A stretch of DNA of 64,000 nucleotides. Origin: Poa pratensis. Lineage: Eukaryota > Streptophyta > Magnoliopsida > Poales > Poaceae. The notes under the pieces were generated by a model that had not been told where the DNA came from, searched no databases, and was given only the letters and a program-made list of their open reading frames with translations. This document shows, in pieces, positions 50,191 to 61,693 of the stretch (positions are counted from its first letter, which is position 1; every line of letters begins with the position of its first letter). The position numbers and the translations under genes are program-made. The DNA is taken from positions 57,274,617 to 57,338,616 of the forward strand of contig CAMZMU010000059.1 in assembly GCA_947311845.1 (NCBI GenBank), in the 5' to 3' direction.

Positions 50191-52011
50191 TGTATGTATG
50201 TGCATGCCAACTACATCGACCTCCATATTCTAAACAGTCGCAACGACACGCGCGTGCAAGTGCAACTAACGTTCCATCCTACCCTGCAGCCCAGAGACAC
50301 CATGGACCACGACGCGCTCCTCCTGCTGCTCGGCTCCCTGGCTGCCGTGGCAGCCGCGTCCCTCTGGCTTCTCTGCCGCGGCAGCGCCAAGTCGACCTCG
50401 AAGCTGCCGCTGCCGCCGGGGCCGCGGGGGTGGCCGGTGCTGGGCAACCTGCCGCAGCTAGGCGCCAAGCCGCACCACACCATGGCGGCGCTGTCGCTCC
50501 AGCACGGCCCTCTGTTCCGGCTACGCTTCGGCAGCGCCGAGGTGGTGGTGGCCGCGTCGGCCAAGGTGGCCGGCCAGTTCCTCCGCGCCCACGACGCCAA
50601 CTTCAGCGACCGCCCGCCCAACTCCGGCGCCGAGCACGTCGCCTACAACTACCAGGACCTCGTCTTCGCCCCCTACGGCGCCCGCTGGCGCGCCCTCCGC
50701 AAGCTCTGCGCCGTCAGCCTCTTCAACGCCAAGGCCCTCGATGCCCTCCGCAGCGTCCGCCAGGACGAGGTCGCGCTGATGGTGAAGCAGCTTGCTGACT
50801 CCTCGTCCTCGGCGGCAGGGGTGGCGGTGGGGCAGGAGGCCAACGTGTGCGCAACCAACGCGCTGGCGCGGGCGGCCGTGGGGAGGCGCGTGTTCGGGAG
50901 CGCCGCGGGGGAGGGCGCCAGGGAGTTCAAGGACATGGTGGTGGAGCTCATGCAGCTCGCCGGCGTCTTCAACATCGGCGACTTCGTCCCGGCCCTCCGG
51001 TGGCTCGACCCGCAAGGCGTCGTCGGCAAGATGAAGCGGCTGCACCGCCGGTACGACGGCATGATGGACGGCTTCATCAGGGAGAGGGACCAGCTCATGG
51101 GCGGCGGCGGGGACGGCAAGGACCTGCTCAGCGTCATGCTGGGGCAGATGCGGCCGGAGGGCGGCGGCGCCGGCGATGAGGAGGGGATGAGCTTCAACCA
51201 CACCGACATCAAGGCGCTTCTCCTGGTAAGTAGATACGCTGCCAAGTGCTCACGTGTGTCCAATTTTATTAAAGATCTTGTACGTGCAAGTCATCCGAAA
51301 ATTGCACCTAAATTTTGTTTCAAAGTCAACTTACACATAGGATTCGCAAAGCCGTAGTTATGTTTGCTCCTAAGTACCTAGCTAGATTTCCTCATGATTA
51401 AGATTTGTAACTTCGGTTTAGTTCAAAAGTCAACTTAGACATAACAAAATATCTACCAGCTCATGCGACTTAGCATTAGCACCTTATGATGTTTATTCTA
51501 ACCGAGTACACGTATTACTTGTTTTAGAATCTTTTCACGGCCGGGACGGACACGACGTCGAGCACGGTGGAGTGGGCGCTGGCCGAGCTGATCCGGCACA
51601 GGGATGTCCTCACCCAGGCCCAGCGCGAGCTCGACGACATCGTGGGCCGGGACCGCCTCCTGACGGAGTCCGACTTGCCGCGCCTCACATTCCTCGCCGC
51701 CATCATCAAGGAGACGTTCCGGCTACACCCGTCGACGCCGCTCTCCCTCCCCCGGGTGGCCGCCGAGGACTGTGAGGTCGACGGCTACAACATTCCCAAG
51801 GACACCACCCTCCTCGTCAATGTGTGGGCCATTGCCCGCGACCCTGTCTCGTGGGGGCCTGACGCGCTGGAGTTTAGGCCCGCCCGCTTCCTCGCGGGCG
51901 GGTCCCATGAGAGCGTGGACGTCAAGGGGAGCGACTACGAGCTCATACCGTTTGGTGCGGGCCGGAGGATCTGCGCGGGCCTCAGCTGGGGCCTTAGGAT
52001 GGTCACTCTTA

Positions 52012-54062
52012 GAGCATCTCTAGTGGATGGTGTAAATATGGACGTGTATATCTCCATATACACGTCCATATACACCTTGCTAAATTATACACGCCCTAGT
52101 TTTTCAGTGGAACGTGTATATGGACGTGTAAATCAGGACGTGTATATTCCAACGGCTATATTTTCAAACGGCTATATTCCAACGGCTATATTTCCAACGG
52201 CTATATTTTCAACGGCCATATTTCTGGTCTATATAAACCACCCCGACCAGCTCTCTTCCAGCATCTCTACCTGTGACTTCTCTTCTCACTCCTAGATTTC
52301 TCTGTCGTCTCTCACGCAACACAATGAACACATCCTCTTGGGACATGAGTTCTTCGTCATCTTCATCTGGCGACGATGAACTCATACTTGCAGCATTCGC
52401 CGAGCGCGAGGAGGAAGAGAGGATGAACGCTCGACGCCATGGTGGTTCCAAGCATGGACGTCGGACAATCGATCGAGGAAGAGATGCCGGATTTGTTCTT
52501 CTGTGGGACGACTACTTCAAAGAAGTTCCTCGCTATCCCGAACATTTGTTTCGACGAAGGTTCGTAATTAGTACACTTCTCTGCTTTGGCCCATTTTTCA
52601 TTTCCCTGTCTCATTTACTTTTTATGCACAGATTTAGAATGTCCCGTAATTTGTTCAACCGCATAGCTGAGGGTATACTTGAGCATGAGAGGGAGCATGA
52701 GTCTGATGGTTATTGCAGAATGTTGCTGCGTTGATGGTGTTGCTTGCTCTCCAATTGGACTTTCTGGTTGTGTTTGTGTGTAACCAAAACCCATGGTGTC
52801 CAAGAAGCATTCATCACCATCCATCTGCAAACAATCACACAGGAAACAACAAATATCTTAGCAAATCCATAGAAATTTGGTAGCAATCCATATATTCAGA
52901 CCACAATGCAGTACCAATTCAGTAGCAAATCCTATCACACACAGCTAATTTTTTGCTAGAGAGACAACCTGACCAAATTTGGTAGCAATCCATATATTCA
53001 GACCACAATGCAGTACCAGTGCAGTACCAGAGCAATGTCCATATCCCTCGTCTCCATATTCAGAGCATCCATATTCAGAGCATCAGTTCAGACCAAATCG
53101 AGGCAGCCAGCCACAAATCGACTGGCCACCACGTCCCTCGTCTCCATCCTCGAGGCCATCCTCTCCATCTCAAATTCCCCCCATCCTCCCCAGGACAGCC
53201 ACGGCGCGGGCGCCGCATCCTCCTCTGCACCGCATCCTCCCCAGGACAGCCACGGCGTGGGCGTCGTCGTCCTCAACGCCACGGGCCACGGGCGCGGGTG
53301 CCGCCGTCCTCAACGCCACGGGCGCGGGCGCGGGTGCCGCCGTCCTCAACGCCACGGCCGCGGCCGGAGCACAGGACCCCGCCCCTCTCTCCGCCATGTG
53401 CGCCTCTCCCCCCGCCCTTCCCTCTCACCCCGCCCCTCTCTCCGCCATGAGCACCTCCCTTCTCCCCCACGGCGCGCGACGCCGCCGCCGCTGCCCCGAG
53501 CGCCTAGCTCGCTTCTCCCCCCGCCCTTCCCTCTCACCAGGGCGCGCTGCTGCCGCCGCCAGATCCCCTAGCTCACCGTCGACCTCCGCCTTGATCCCCT
53601 CTCTCCGGCGCACGCCGCTGCCGCCCCGGCCGCCTCGATCCCCTCTTACCACGGCGCGCGCCGCTCTCGCCCTGCAGGCTGCCTCGCTCACCACGACGCG
53701 CGCCGCCGCCGCCCGATCTGGCGGCAGGCGTGCGGCCGCCGCCCCTCTCGTCTCTCTCTTGCAGTGGTGCGAAAAAGGAAGAGGTCGTACCTTGTTCGGC
53801 CGGAGAGGGGTGGCGGCGGGCGACGGCGACCTTGGGGACTCCGACGATGGGGCTCCGGACGGGGCAGGAGGAGAGCAGTTTCCTCTCTTTTCGTTGAGTC
53901 CACGAGCGTGGCGTGGGCGTGTTTTCTTCCACGAGGAGTACCGTCGTGGATGGACGTGTATAACTTCCACGACGGTTTGCACGTTCCGCTGGAGAAACAT
54001 TTTGTGCCTCGAACGTGTATATCTCGTTTCCACGCCGTTTAGAGGAGCCACTAGAGATGCTC
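52012..54062 (+). mobile_element. PIF/Harbinger element inserted in F3'H exon 2
   Basis: The ends GAGCATCTCTAGTGG (52012-52026) and CCACTAGAGATGCTC (54048-54062) are perfect 15-bp inverted repeats, and TTA is duplicated on both sides (52009-52011, 54063-54065). Subterminal GGACGTGTATA/ACGTGTATAT motifs occur at both ends, and AACGGCTATATT is repeated several times at 52150-52220. It holds the first part of a transposase gene but no DDE catalytic region, so this copy is defective. The right half is GC-rich and may be the remains of the second (Myb-like) Harbinger gene read from the other strand. Confidence 0.95.
52324..52734 (+). pseudogene. Harbinger transposase, N-terminal part only
   Basis: It starts [20 protein letters not shown], then [19 protein letters not shown] short intron (GT at 52560, AG at 52631) joins to [19 protein letters not shown], a hallmark of plant PIF/Harbinger (DDE_Tnp_4 family) transposases. 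The frame stops at 52734, before any catalytic acidic residue, where the internal deletion begins. Confidence 0.8.
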
Positions 54063-54227
54063 TTATGACCGCCACATTGGTGCACGCCTTCGACTGGTCC
54101 TTGGTCGACGGAATGACCCCGGAAAAGCTCAACATGGAGGAGGCCTATGGCCTCACCTTGCAACCGGCCGTCCCGTTGATGGTTCGACCCATGCCTAGGT
54201 TGTTGCCATCAGCGTACAAGGTGTGAT

Positions 54228-55180
54228 AGCCGGTCATTGATAATCACCTTGTCAAATGTAAGAAAATTGTGCATGGATGCTTTGTAATATCTATTCTATA
54301 TATTTTCTTTAAGGTGTACACCATTTTTGGTTCTCGTTTTTCTACTACTACTATAAGCTGGTTCTTCATTGAACTGACGGGAAGTCTTTTATGGGCGCGT
54401 TTAACATCTGAGGCTTTTACTTGGGTTGTATACGCTTCTCTTCTGTTTAGTGTAAGTGAGTGAATGAAGTTAATTTTGTTTGTCTGATGATTATGCACCT
54501 AGCCGACATATAAAATTGATCGATAGGGATTCACTACTGGAATCCAGCCGTATGACGACCGTCAAGCGCTATTCCTGCCTCGGCTAGGTGCTTGGGCCAT
54601 CGACAAAGGGTGGAGAGAGGTCTCCCTGATGGCCTAGATTGACGGGAGGAGACGGAGCTGCCGGTTTACCCAGTGTGCCCCCAACGGACACTCGGCAAAT
54701 AATTTGTGCCACTTACTATCGTCGTCAAATTTTCCTGCAGCCCTAAAACTTTATTTTTTTCGAGTGTCCCCCTAAAGTATACCCGACAAAGATTTATGAT
54801 TTGGCCCACATTCTCTCGCCGGCACATATTGCCCGGCGCTTATAACTTTTTTGCCGAGTGTCCCCCTTACAGACACTTGGCAAAGATTTTGTGGTTCACC
54901 CAACTTTTTCTCTGGCAGCACATTCTTCCCGCCGCTTTAAAACATTTTGGCCGAATGCCGGGGTCCAAACTCATAAAATGAATAGAATCTTACATGTCCA
55001 TAAATCCTAGCCCGTCACAGAGAGGATACTAATTAGGGGGTTAATCATGTCCAAATTTTATAATAAAGAACACACACAAACCTGCGATTTTGTGGAAATA
55101 CCAAAGCAAGTATCTCGGCGTTGAGGCACAATAGTTGGGTCATCAGTCACTTTGTCAAAGTTAAGAAAATTGTGCATGTA
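54228..55180. repeat. Dispersed pair: F3'H 3' flank segment repeated downstream
   Basis: GGTCATTGATAATCACCTTG at 54232 continues to GTAAGAAAATTGTGCATG. A similar stretch (GGTCATCAGTCACTTTGTCA to GTTAAGAAAATTGTGCATG) lies at 55137-55180. Identity over about 45 bp is roughly 80 percent. Confidence 0.6.
54532..54962 (+). mobile_element. CACTA-like element, left end
   Basis: The terminus CACTACTGGAATCCAGCC is followed by GACCGTCAAGCG and repeated GAGTGTCCCCCT / ACACTCGGCAAA phrases in both orientations (54690-54960), the subterminal repeat style of En/Spm (CACTA) elements. A matching right terminus of the same sequence is not seen, so whether the tandem array belongs to this element is open. Confidence 0.55.
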
Positions 55181-56258
55181 AAGATATACATGTGGCTTTT
55201 GTTATGTCCTTTCCACTGGTTATTGCTTTGTGGTTCAGGAACAATTCTAGTGGTCCTTTACATCCGCTACGTGAATATTGGCAGTTGTTAAACTCACAGT
55301 GTCACACATTTCTCACCGTTTTGGTGGGCTAGCACAGCGTTTTGGGGTCTGGAGACGATCTTCGTGGACCGTTACCACTGGTTCACGAATATTGCACACT
55401 CGTCGATTCGGACATCCCGGGTCCTTTTTGTGCGCTATAGCCCACTGTTTGTGGTTCGGGGACGATTTTAATGGTCATTTACCTCTGGTACACAAATATT
55501 GGCAGTTGTTAAAACCACGCTGTTTTACGCATTTCTAGGCATTTTCGTGGGCTATTAGATAGTTTTTTTTGGGTCCGAATAAGATTTCATCGGCCCATGA
55601 CCCCCGGTACACAAATATTGGGCAGTTCTAAAAACTCGTCGCTCGGATAATTTCTAACCATTTTTGTGGGCAATAGCACACTATTTGGGGGGCGATTTTC
55701 ATGGCCCGTTGCTCCCGATAATTTCTAGCTGTTTTTGTGGGCAATAGAATCTCTTCACCACTGATATATTTGTGCGCTATAGCACAATATGTTTGTGTAC
55801 GGGTACGACTTTATTAGCCTTTAACTCTCGGTACGCGAATATTGGGCAGTTATCAAAACTTGTCGTTTCGAGAATTCCTGGCCGTTTTTTGGGCTATAGC
55901 ACACTGTTTGGGGTCCGGGAGGATTTTCATGGACCGTTAACCTCGATCTACAAAAATATTGTGCATTTGTCAAAATTCGTCGTTTCGGGAAATTGGCTCC
56001 ATTTTCGTGCGCTATAGCACACTATTTTGGGGGCTGGGGACGATTTTCATAGGCTGTTTGCTACCGCATGGTTCACGAATATTGCGCAATTGTCAAACAT
56101 CGTCGTTTCAGGAAGTTTGTTCCGTTTTCATGGGCTATGGCACACTTTTTGGGGTCCACGGACGATTTTCGTGGCCCGTTACCTCCACTACACAAATATT
56201 GGGCAGTTCTCAAAACTGGCCGTTTCGGGAATTTATGACAGTTTTCATGGGCTATAAC

Positions 56259-56880
56259 TAGGGCTGGAAATAAAACTCGGAACTCGTGAGCTTAATGAGT
56301 ACTCGAAAACTCGGCTCAACTTGACTCGAACTCGGACACTAATGAGTTGAGCCAAGCTGACATTTCTAACTCATTAAAAAAACGAGTTTAGTGAGTCGAG
56401 TTACGAGTACTCGTTAAACTCGTGTAGCTCGTAGTATGCCTAAGACAATTAATTAGTGGGCTAGTACATTGAATGTTTTCGTTCATCAACATGCAACACA
56501 AAGTTCTGATCTATAATGCCCACATTATCTAGGCCAGATCTACGCACAAGCATAGCCAGTATAGCCAAGTAGGGCATATCTAGCTGTTATTTTCTATCAT
56601 CTAGTCAATTTTTATGCTATGGGCAATGATTTGTTAAGCAATGTTTGAATGTTTAAGTTTATGTTATATTATGGACTACTCCCGCCATACACGTTTCTGT
56701 TGTTGACGTTTATTACTGAGCTTAATGAGTTTACTGAGCCAGCTCGAGTTTTTATTGAGTCGAGCCAAGTTGGGGTCTGGTGCTCGTTTAGTTAACGAGT
56801 TGAGTTGAGTTGGCTCGTTAACTAACGAGTATTTACGAGTTGAGTCGAGTTGAGTCGAGCTGGCTCGATATCCACCCCTA
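56259..56880. mobile_element. hAT-type non-autonomous element inside the array
   Basis: The left end TAGGGCTGGAAATA and the right end (reverse complement TAGGGGTGGATATC) bound 622 bp, with the 8-bp duplication GCTATAAC on both sides (56251-56258, 56881-56888), as expected for hAT. Inside are many GAGTCGAG / ACTCG / TTAACGAG phrases near both ends. There is no transposase frame. Confidence 0.9.
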
Positions 56881-59079
56881 GCTATAACTCATGTTTTGCG
56901 GTCCGGGAACGATTACGTCGGCCCGTGACCCCGATACACAAATATTGGACAGTTCTCAAAACTCGTCATTTTCGGAAAATTCTTGCCTTTTTCATGCACT
57001 ATGGCTCACTATTTTGTGGTGCGGGTATGATTTTAATGGCCATTTACCTCTGGTACACGAATATTTGACAATTGTTAAAACTCTTTGTTTCATGCATTTT
57101 TGCATGTTTTCATGGGCTATAGCACATTGTTTTGGGGTCTGAGTAAGATTTCATCGACCCGTGACACCCGGTACATAAATATTGGGCACTTCTCAAGAAC
57201 TCGCTGTTCCAAGTAATTCTGGCCATTTTCGGTTTCCATATCACACTGTTTTGGGGTCCAGGGATGATTTTCATAACCCGTTAACCCTGGTTCACGTATA
57301 TTGGGTAGTTCTTAAAACTCATCGTTGCTATAATTTTTGCCGTTTCAGTGGAATATGGCACACTATTTTGTGGTCACGAGACGATTTTCGTGGCCCGTTA
57401 CCCCAGTACAAAGATATTAGGCAGCAGTCATAACTCGTCGTTTTGGACCATTTTGGCCATTTTTGGTTGCTATAGCACATTGTTTTGGAGCCCAAAACAA
57501 TTTCATCGGGTCGTTACCCCAACACGAACATTAGATAGTTGTCAAATTTCGTTGTGTTGGCCATTTCTAGCCGTTTTCGCGGGCTATTATGCCATAATGT
57601 TTTGGGGTACGGGGAAGATTTAATCGGTCTGTGACCCCTAGTACACAAATATTGGATAGTTCTCAAAACTCGGTGTTCGGAGAATTTCTGGCCGTTTTTG
57701 TGTGCTATACACTGTTTTGGGGTCCGAGGAAGATTTTCATGGCCCATTACCCGATACAAGAAAATTGGGCAGCTCTTAAAACTCATCATTTCTGGCATTT
57801 CCAGATGTTTTCGTGCGCTATAGCACAATGCGTTGGTATCCGGGCACAATTTTAATGGCCCGTGACCCCACTGTATACGAATATTGTGCTGTTCTCAAAA
57901 CTCCCCCTTTCATGAATTTTTGGCCGTTTTCGTGGGCTATATAGCACACTGTTTTCGGGTTCGGGATGATATTCATGGTCTGTTACCACCGGTGAAGGAA
58001 TATTGGGCAGTTGGCGTAAATCTTCGTTTCGGGAATTTCCGGCCGTTTTCGTGGGCTATAGCACACTGTTTTGGGGTCCGGGGACAATTTTGTGGGCCGT
58101 TATCCTTGGTTCACGAATATTGCGCAGATGTCAAACCTCATCGTTTCGGCATTTTGGGCCGTTTTCGTGGTTATGGCACACTGTTTTCAGGTTCGAGGAC
58201 TATTTTCGTGGCCTGTTACCCACGCTAAATGAATATCGGGCAGTTGTCAAAACTCGTCGTTTTGGTCATTTCACGTTTTGGTCCGGGCACGATTCCATTG
58301 GCCCCTGACCCCTACTGCATAATTATTAGGAGGTTGTCAAATTTTGTTGTTTCGGGCATTTTCTGGCTGTTTTCGTTGGTATGTCACATTTTTTTTGGGG
58401 ACGGAATGATTTCAGTGGGTCGTGACTTATATACACGAATATTGGGCTGTTGTCAAAACTAGTCATTTTGGCAATTTATAGCCGTTTTTGTGGGCTATAG
58501 AACACTGCTTTGGGTCTTGGGACGATTTCATGACCCGTTATCGTGGTACACAAATATTGGGAAACTCTCAAAGCTCGTCGCTTTGGGCATTTCTGGCCGT
58601 TTTCGTGAGCTATAGCATAATGTTTTGGGGTCCGGGGACGGTTTTCGTGGGTCGTTACTCCTGGTTCAGGAACATTTCACAGTTGTCTAAAATCGTCGTT
58701 TCAGTCATTCGGACATTTTTCGTGGGCTATGGAACAATGTTTTGGGGTCATCGGACGATTTTTGTGGTCCGTTACTCCCGCTAGATGAATATTGGTCAGT
58801 TCTCGAAACTCGTCGTTTCTGGCCGTTATCGCGCACTATAGCTCATGTTTATGCAGTCCGGGCACATTTTCATTGGCCCGAGACCCCTGCTACATGAATA
58901 TTGGGTAGTTGTCAAATTTCGTAGTTTCTGTCGTTTAGGCCACTTTCGTTGGCTATGGCACACTGTTTTGAGAGCGAGAACTATTTCAGTGGGTCGTGAC
59001 TCCTATGTACGAATATTGGGCAGTTGTGAAAAGTCGTCGGTATTTGCCACTTCTAACCGTTTTTGTGGGCTATAACACA

Positions 59080-59860
59080 TTTCAGAAATGTGAGAATTCT
59101 GTAGCACATGTAGATATGCGCCATAGAATCACAATTTAGTGGCGAGCATTCTGTGGCGCACCCACCATGCGCCACAGAATGCTGAAAGTGGTACGCCACT
59201 GATAAGTTTTTCCCTACTAGTGGATGTTGCCATTAGGGTAAAACAGCGGTGTTTATTGCTTTATGTTGCGACCACCGCTTACATTATGCATCGTGCTTAT
59301 TGTAATTATCTGTTGCTTGCAACCTAATACTTTCGGGTGACATGTTTGGATAACGGTCTATGTATTTTGACGTAATGCTCATATTAAATGAAACGGTGAA
59401 CTATATTATGTTATGGTAGTATTGTTATGCACCCATGCTTTGTCAATTACCTAGCTGTAATTTGTTTACCCAATATGTTTTTTTTTCGGAGAGACACCAC
59501 TAGTGAACTATGGACCCCAGTCTTATTTTTCTATATTGCTTACAACCGTTTTCGTAGCTTTTCCTAGTCATTTGCTCGCCGGTCATTTTTGCTCTCATAT
59601 TATTTTACACACATACATTTAGTTCTTTGTGTTCAGCCTACCGGGAAGATTGACAACCTTCCTCGTTGGGGCAAAGTGGTTTGTCTATGTTGTGTGTAGG
59701 TCCAAGTCTCCGCTCAGCAACTTTGTCTGGCACAAGGTGACACTTTGTGGGGGCCTTCTCAAAGTCCTACTAGTTCGATAACCTTGGTTTTTATCAAGAG
59801 AAAACTTCTGCTACGCCACATCATACCTTCCTCTTGGGGTTTCCCAATGGGATGATTGAA
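59080..59860. mobile_element. Interruption of the array, with a CACTA-like terminus
   Basis: At 59090-59220, repeated GCGCCA(C/T)AGAAT and ATTCTGTGGCGC phrases in both orientations lead to TTTTTCCCTACTAGTG, the reverse of a CACTA end (CACTAGTAGGGAAAAA). From 59221 to 59860 the sequence is unrelated to the array and has no recognised frame. The array resumes at about 59870. Confidence 0.45.
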
Positions 59861-61693
59861 GCCGCATCAGTTACCCCTGCACTATGCAAATATTAGGCAC
59901 TTATCAAATTTGGTCGTTTTGGGCATTTTTTACCGTTTTGTTGGCTATGGCACACTATTTTGCCGTCTAGAACAATTTCAGTGGGCCGTGACCCTATACA
60001 CGAATATTGGACAGTTATCAAAACTTGTCGTTTCGGCCATTTCTAGCCGTTTTTGTGGGCTATAGCCTATAGCACACCGTTTTGAGGTCTCGGAAGATTT
60101 CAACTGCTTGTGACCCCCGATACACAAATATTGGGTAGCTCTCAAAACTCGTCGTTCGGAGAATTTCTGACCGTTTTGGTAAGCTATAGCACACTGCTTT
60201 GGGGTCCGAGGACGATTCTCGTGGGCCGTTACCCCTCGTTCAAGAATACTACGCAGTTGTCAAAACTCGTCTTTTCGGGCATTTCAGTCCGTTTTCATGG
60301 CTATGGCACATTGTTTTGGGGTCCGGGGATGATTTTCGTGGCCCGTTACACCCTCTACAGGAATATTAGGTAGTTGACAAATTTCGTCGTTTCGGGGATT
60401 TCTGGCTGTTTTTGTTGGCTATAGCACGCTGTGGGGTCGGGAACATTTCATTGGGTTGTGACCCCACGACACGAATATTGGGCAGTTATCAAAACTTGTC
60501 GTTTCGGCCATTTCTATCTGTTTTCGTGGGCTATATCACATTGTTTTGGGGTCCGGGGAAGATTTCATCGGTCTGTGACCCCGGCACACAAATTTTGAGT
60601 AGCTCTCAAAATTCGCCGTTCGGAGAATTTCTGGCCGTTTTGTGGGCTATAACACACAGTTTTGGAGTCCGGGGACGATTTTTTATGGCCCGTTACCCCT
60701 GGTACACAAATATTGGCAGTTGTCAAAACTCGTCCTTTCGTCATTTTTGTGGGCTATAGCACACTGTTTTGGGGTATGTGGACGATTCCCCTTCTTCATG
60801 AATATTGTGAATTTGTCAAAACTCGTCGTTCCGAAAATTTCATTCCGTTTTCGTTGGTTATGGCACACTTTTTTAAGGTCCAGGGACAATTTTCGTGGCC
60901 CGTTACCTCCACTACACGAATATTTGGCAGTTCTCAAAACTCGCATTTTCGGGTATTTATGGGCATTTTCATGGTTTTGCGGTCCAGGCATAATTTCGCT
61001 GGCTCGTGACCACGGTACACGTTTTTCATGCGCTATAGCTCACTGTTTTGTGGTCCGAGGCGATTTTAATGGTCATTTACCTCCGATACACGAATATTTG
61101 GCAGTTGTTAATGCTCGTCGTTTAACGCATTTCTGTACGTTTTCGGCGAATTTCTGACCGTTTTCATGAGGTATAGCACATTGTTTTGTGGTCCGGGGAC
61201 GATTTTCATGGCCCATTACCCCCGGTACACAAATATTGCGCAGTTCTAAAAATTCGTCATTTCGTGATTTTCGGTATGTTTTCGCTGGCTATGGGATCTG
61301 TGGAGTATTTCATCGCCTCGTGACCCCGGTACAATGTTTTGGGGTCCGGGACGATTTTGTGGGTTGTTACCCCTGGTTTACTAATATTTTTGTTGTTTCG
61401 GGCATGTCGAGCCATTTTCGTGGGCTATGCACACTATTTTGGGGTCCGTGGACTATTTTCGTAACCCATTACTCCACTACACGAATACTGGGTAGTTCTC
61501 AAACTCGTTGTTTCAGTTATTTCTGGCCTTTATGCGCGCTATAACTCATGGTTTTGCGGTGCGGGCACGATTTTATTTATCCGTGACCCCCACTACACAA
61601 ATATTAGACCATTTTTAGCTATGGCACATTGTTTTGGGCTCGGAACGATTTCAGTGGGCCGTGACTACTATACATGAATATTGGGCAGTTGTC

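Larger units (their letters stand above)
50302..54226 (+). pseudogene. F3'H: Flavonoid 3'-hydroxylase (CYP75B) split by a transposon
   Basis: Exon 1 is 50302-51225 and exon 2 begins at 51528. Across the insertion the frame resumes exactly: up to 52011, then 54066 to the stop at 54226, together 522 aa. The N-terminal membrane anchor is followed by the proline hinge LPLPPGPRGWPVLGNLP, VVVAASA (an F3'H motif), I-helix AGTDTTS, K-helix KETFR, VDVKG (another F3'H motif) and heme loop [11 protein letters not shown] (Cys near residue 457). F3'H is an ER cytochrome P450 that adds the 3'-hydroxyl to the flavonoid B ring (naringenin to eriodictyol, dihydrokaempferol to dihydroquercetin). The insert falls after the heme loop; read-through replaces the last 53 or so residues with about 94 transposon-encoded ones (stop at 52293). 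Loss of function is inferred. Confidence 0.92.
55270..61690 (+). repeat. Degenerate tandem array, about 117-bp unit, roughly 45 copies
   Basis: Each unit runs GGCCGTTTTCGTGGGCTATA, GCACACTGTTTTGGGGTCCG, GGGACGATTTTCGTGGCCCG, TTACCCC.GGTACACAAATAT, TGGGCAGTTCTCAAAACTCG and TCGTTTCGGGAATTTCT. Observed spacing between AATATTGGGCAGTT marks is about 107-120 bp. Units differ by many substitutions and small indels, and some are truncated. Nearly every unit keeps the palindrome GCTATAGC. The array is broken at 56259-56880 by a hAT element and at about 59080-59860 by other sequence. Unit length is a multiple of three, which creates short open frames, but no long frame or protein signature results. Confidence 0.9.

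Noticed and set aside
52979..54226. A 415-codon + strand open frame that includes the F3'H C-terminus
   Set aside because: It begins inside the transposon, is low-complexity Ser/Pro/Arg from GC-rich DNA, and joins the P450 end only by chance frame agreement.
54532..59220. A single CACTA element containing the array
   Set aside because: The two termini differ beyond CACTA, flanking 3-bp sites do not match, and the array continues outside. Kept as a question only.
55772..61544. Many 60-170-codon frames with repeated phrases such as YGTLFWGP and QNSSF
   Set aside because: They arise because the array unit length is divisible by three. Units are full of indels and stops, and no frame is kept throughout.
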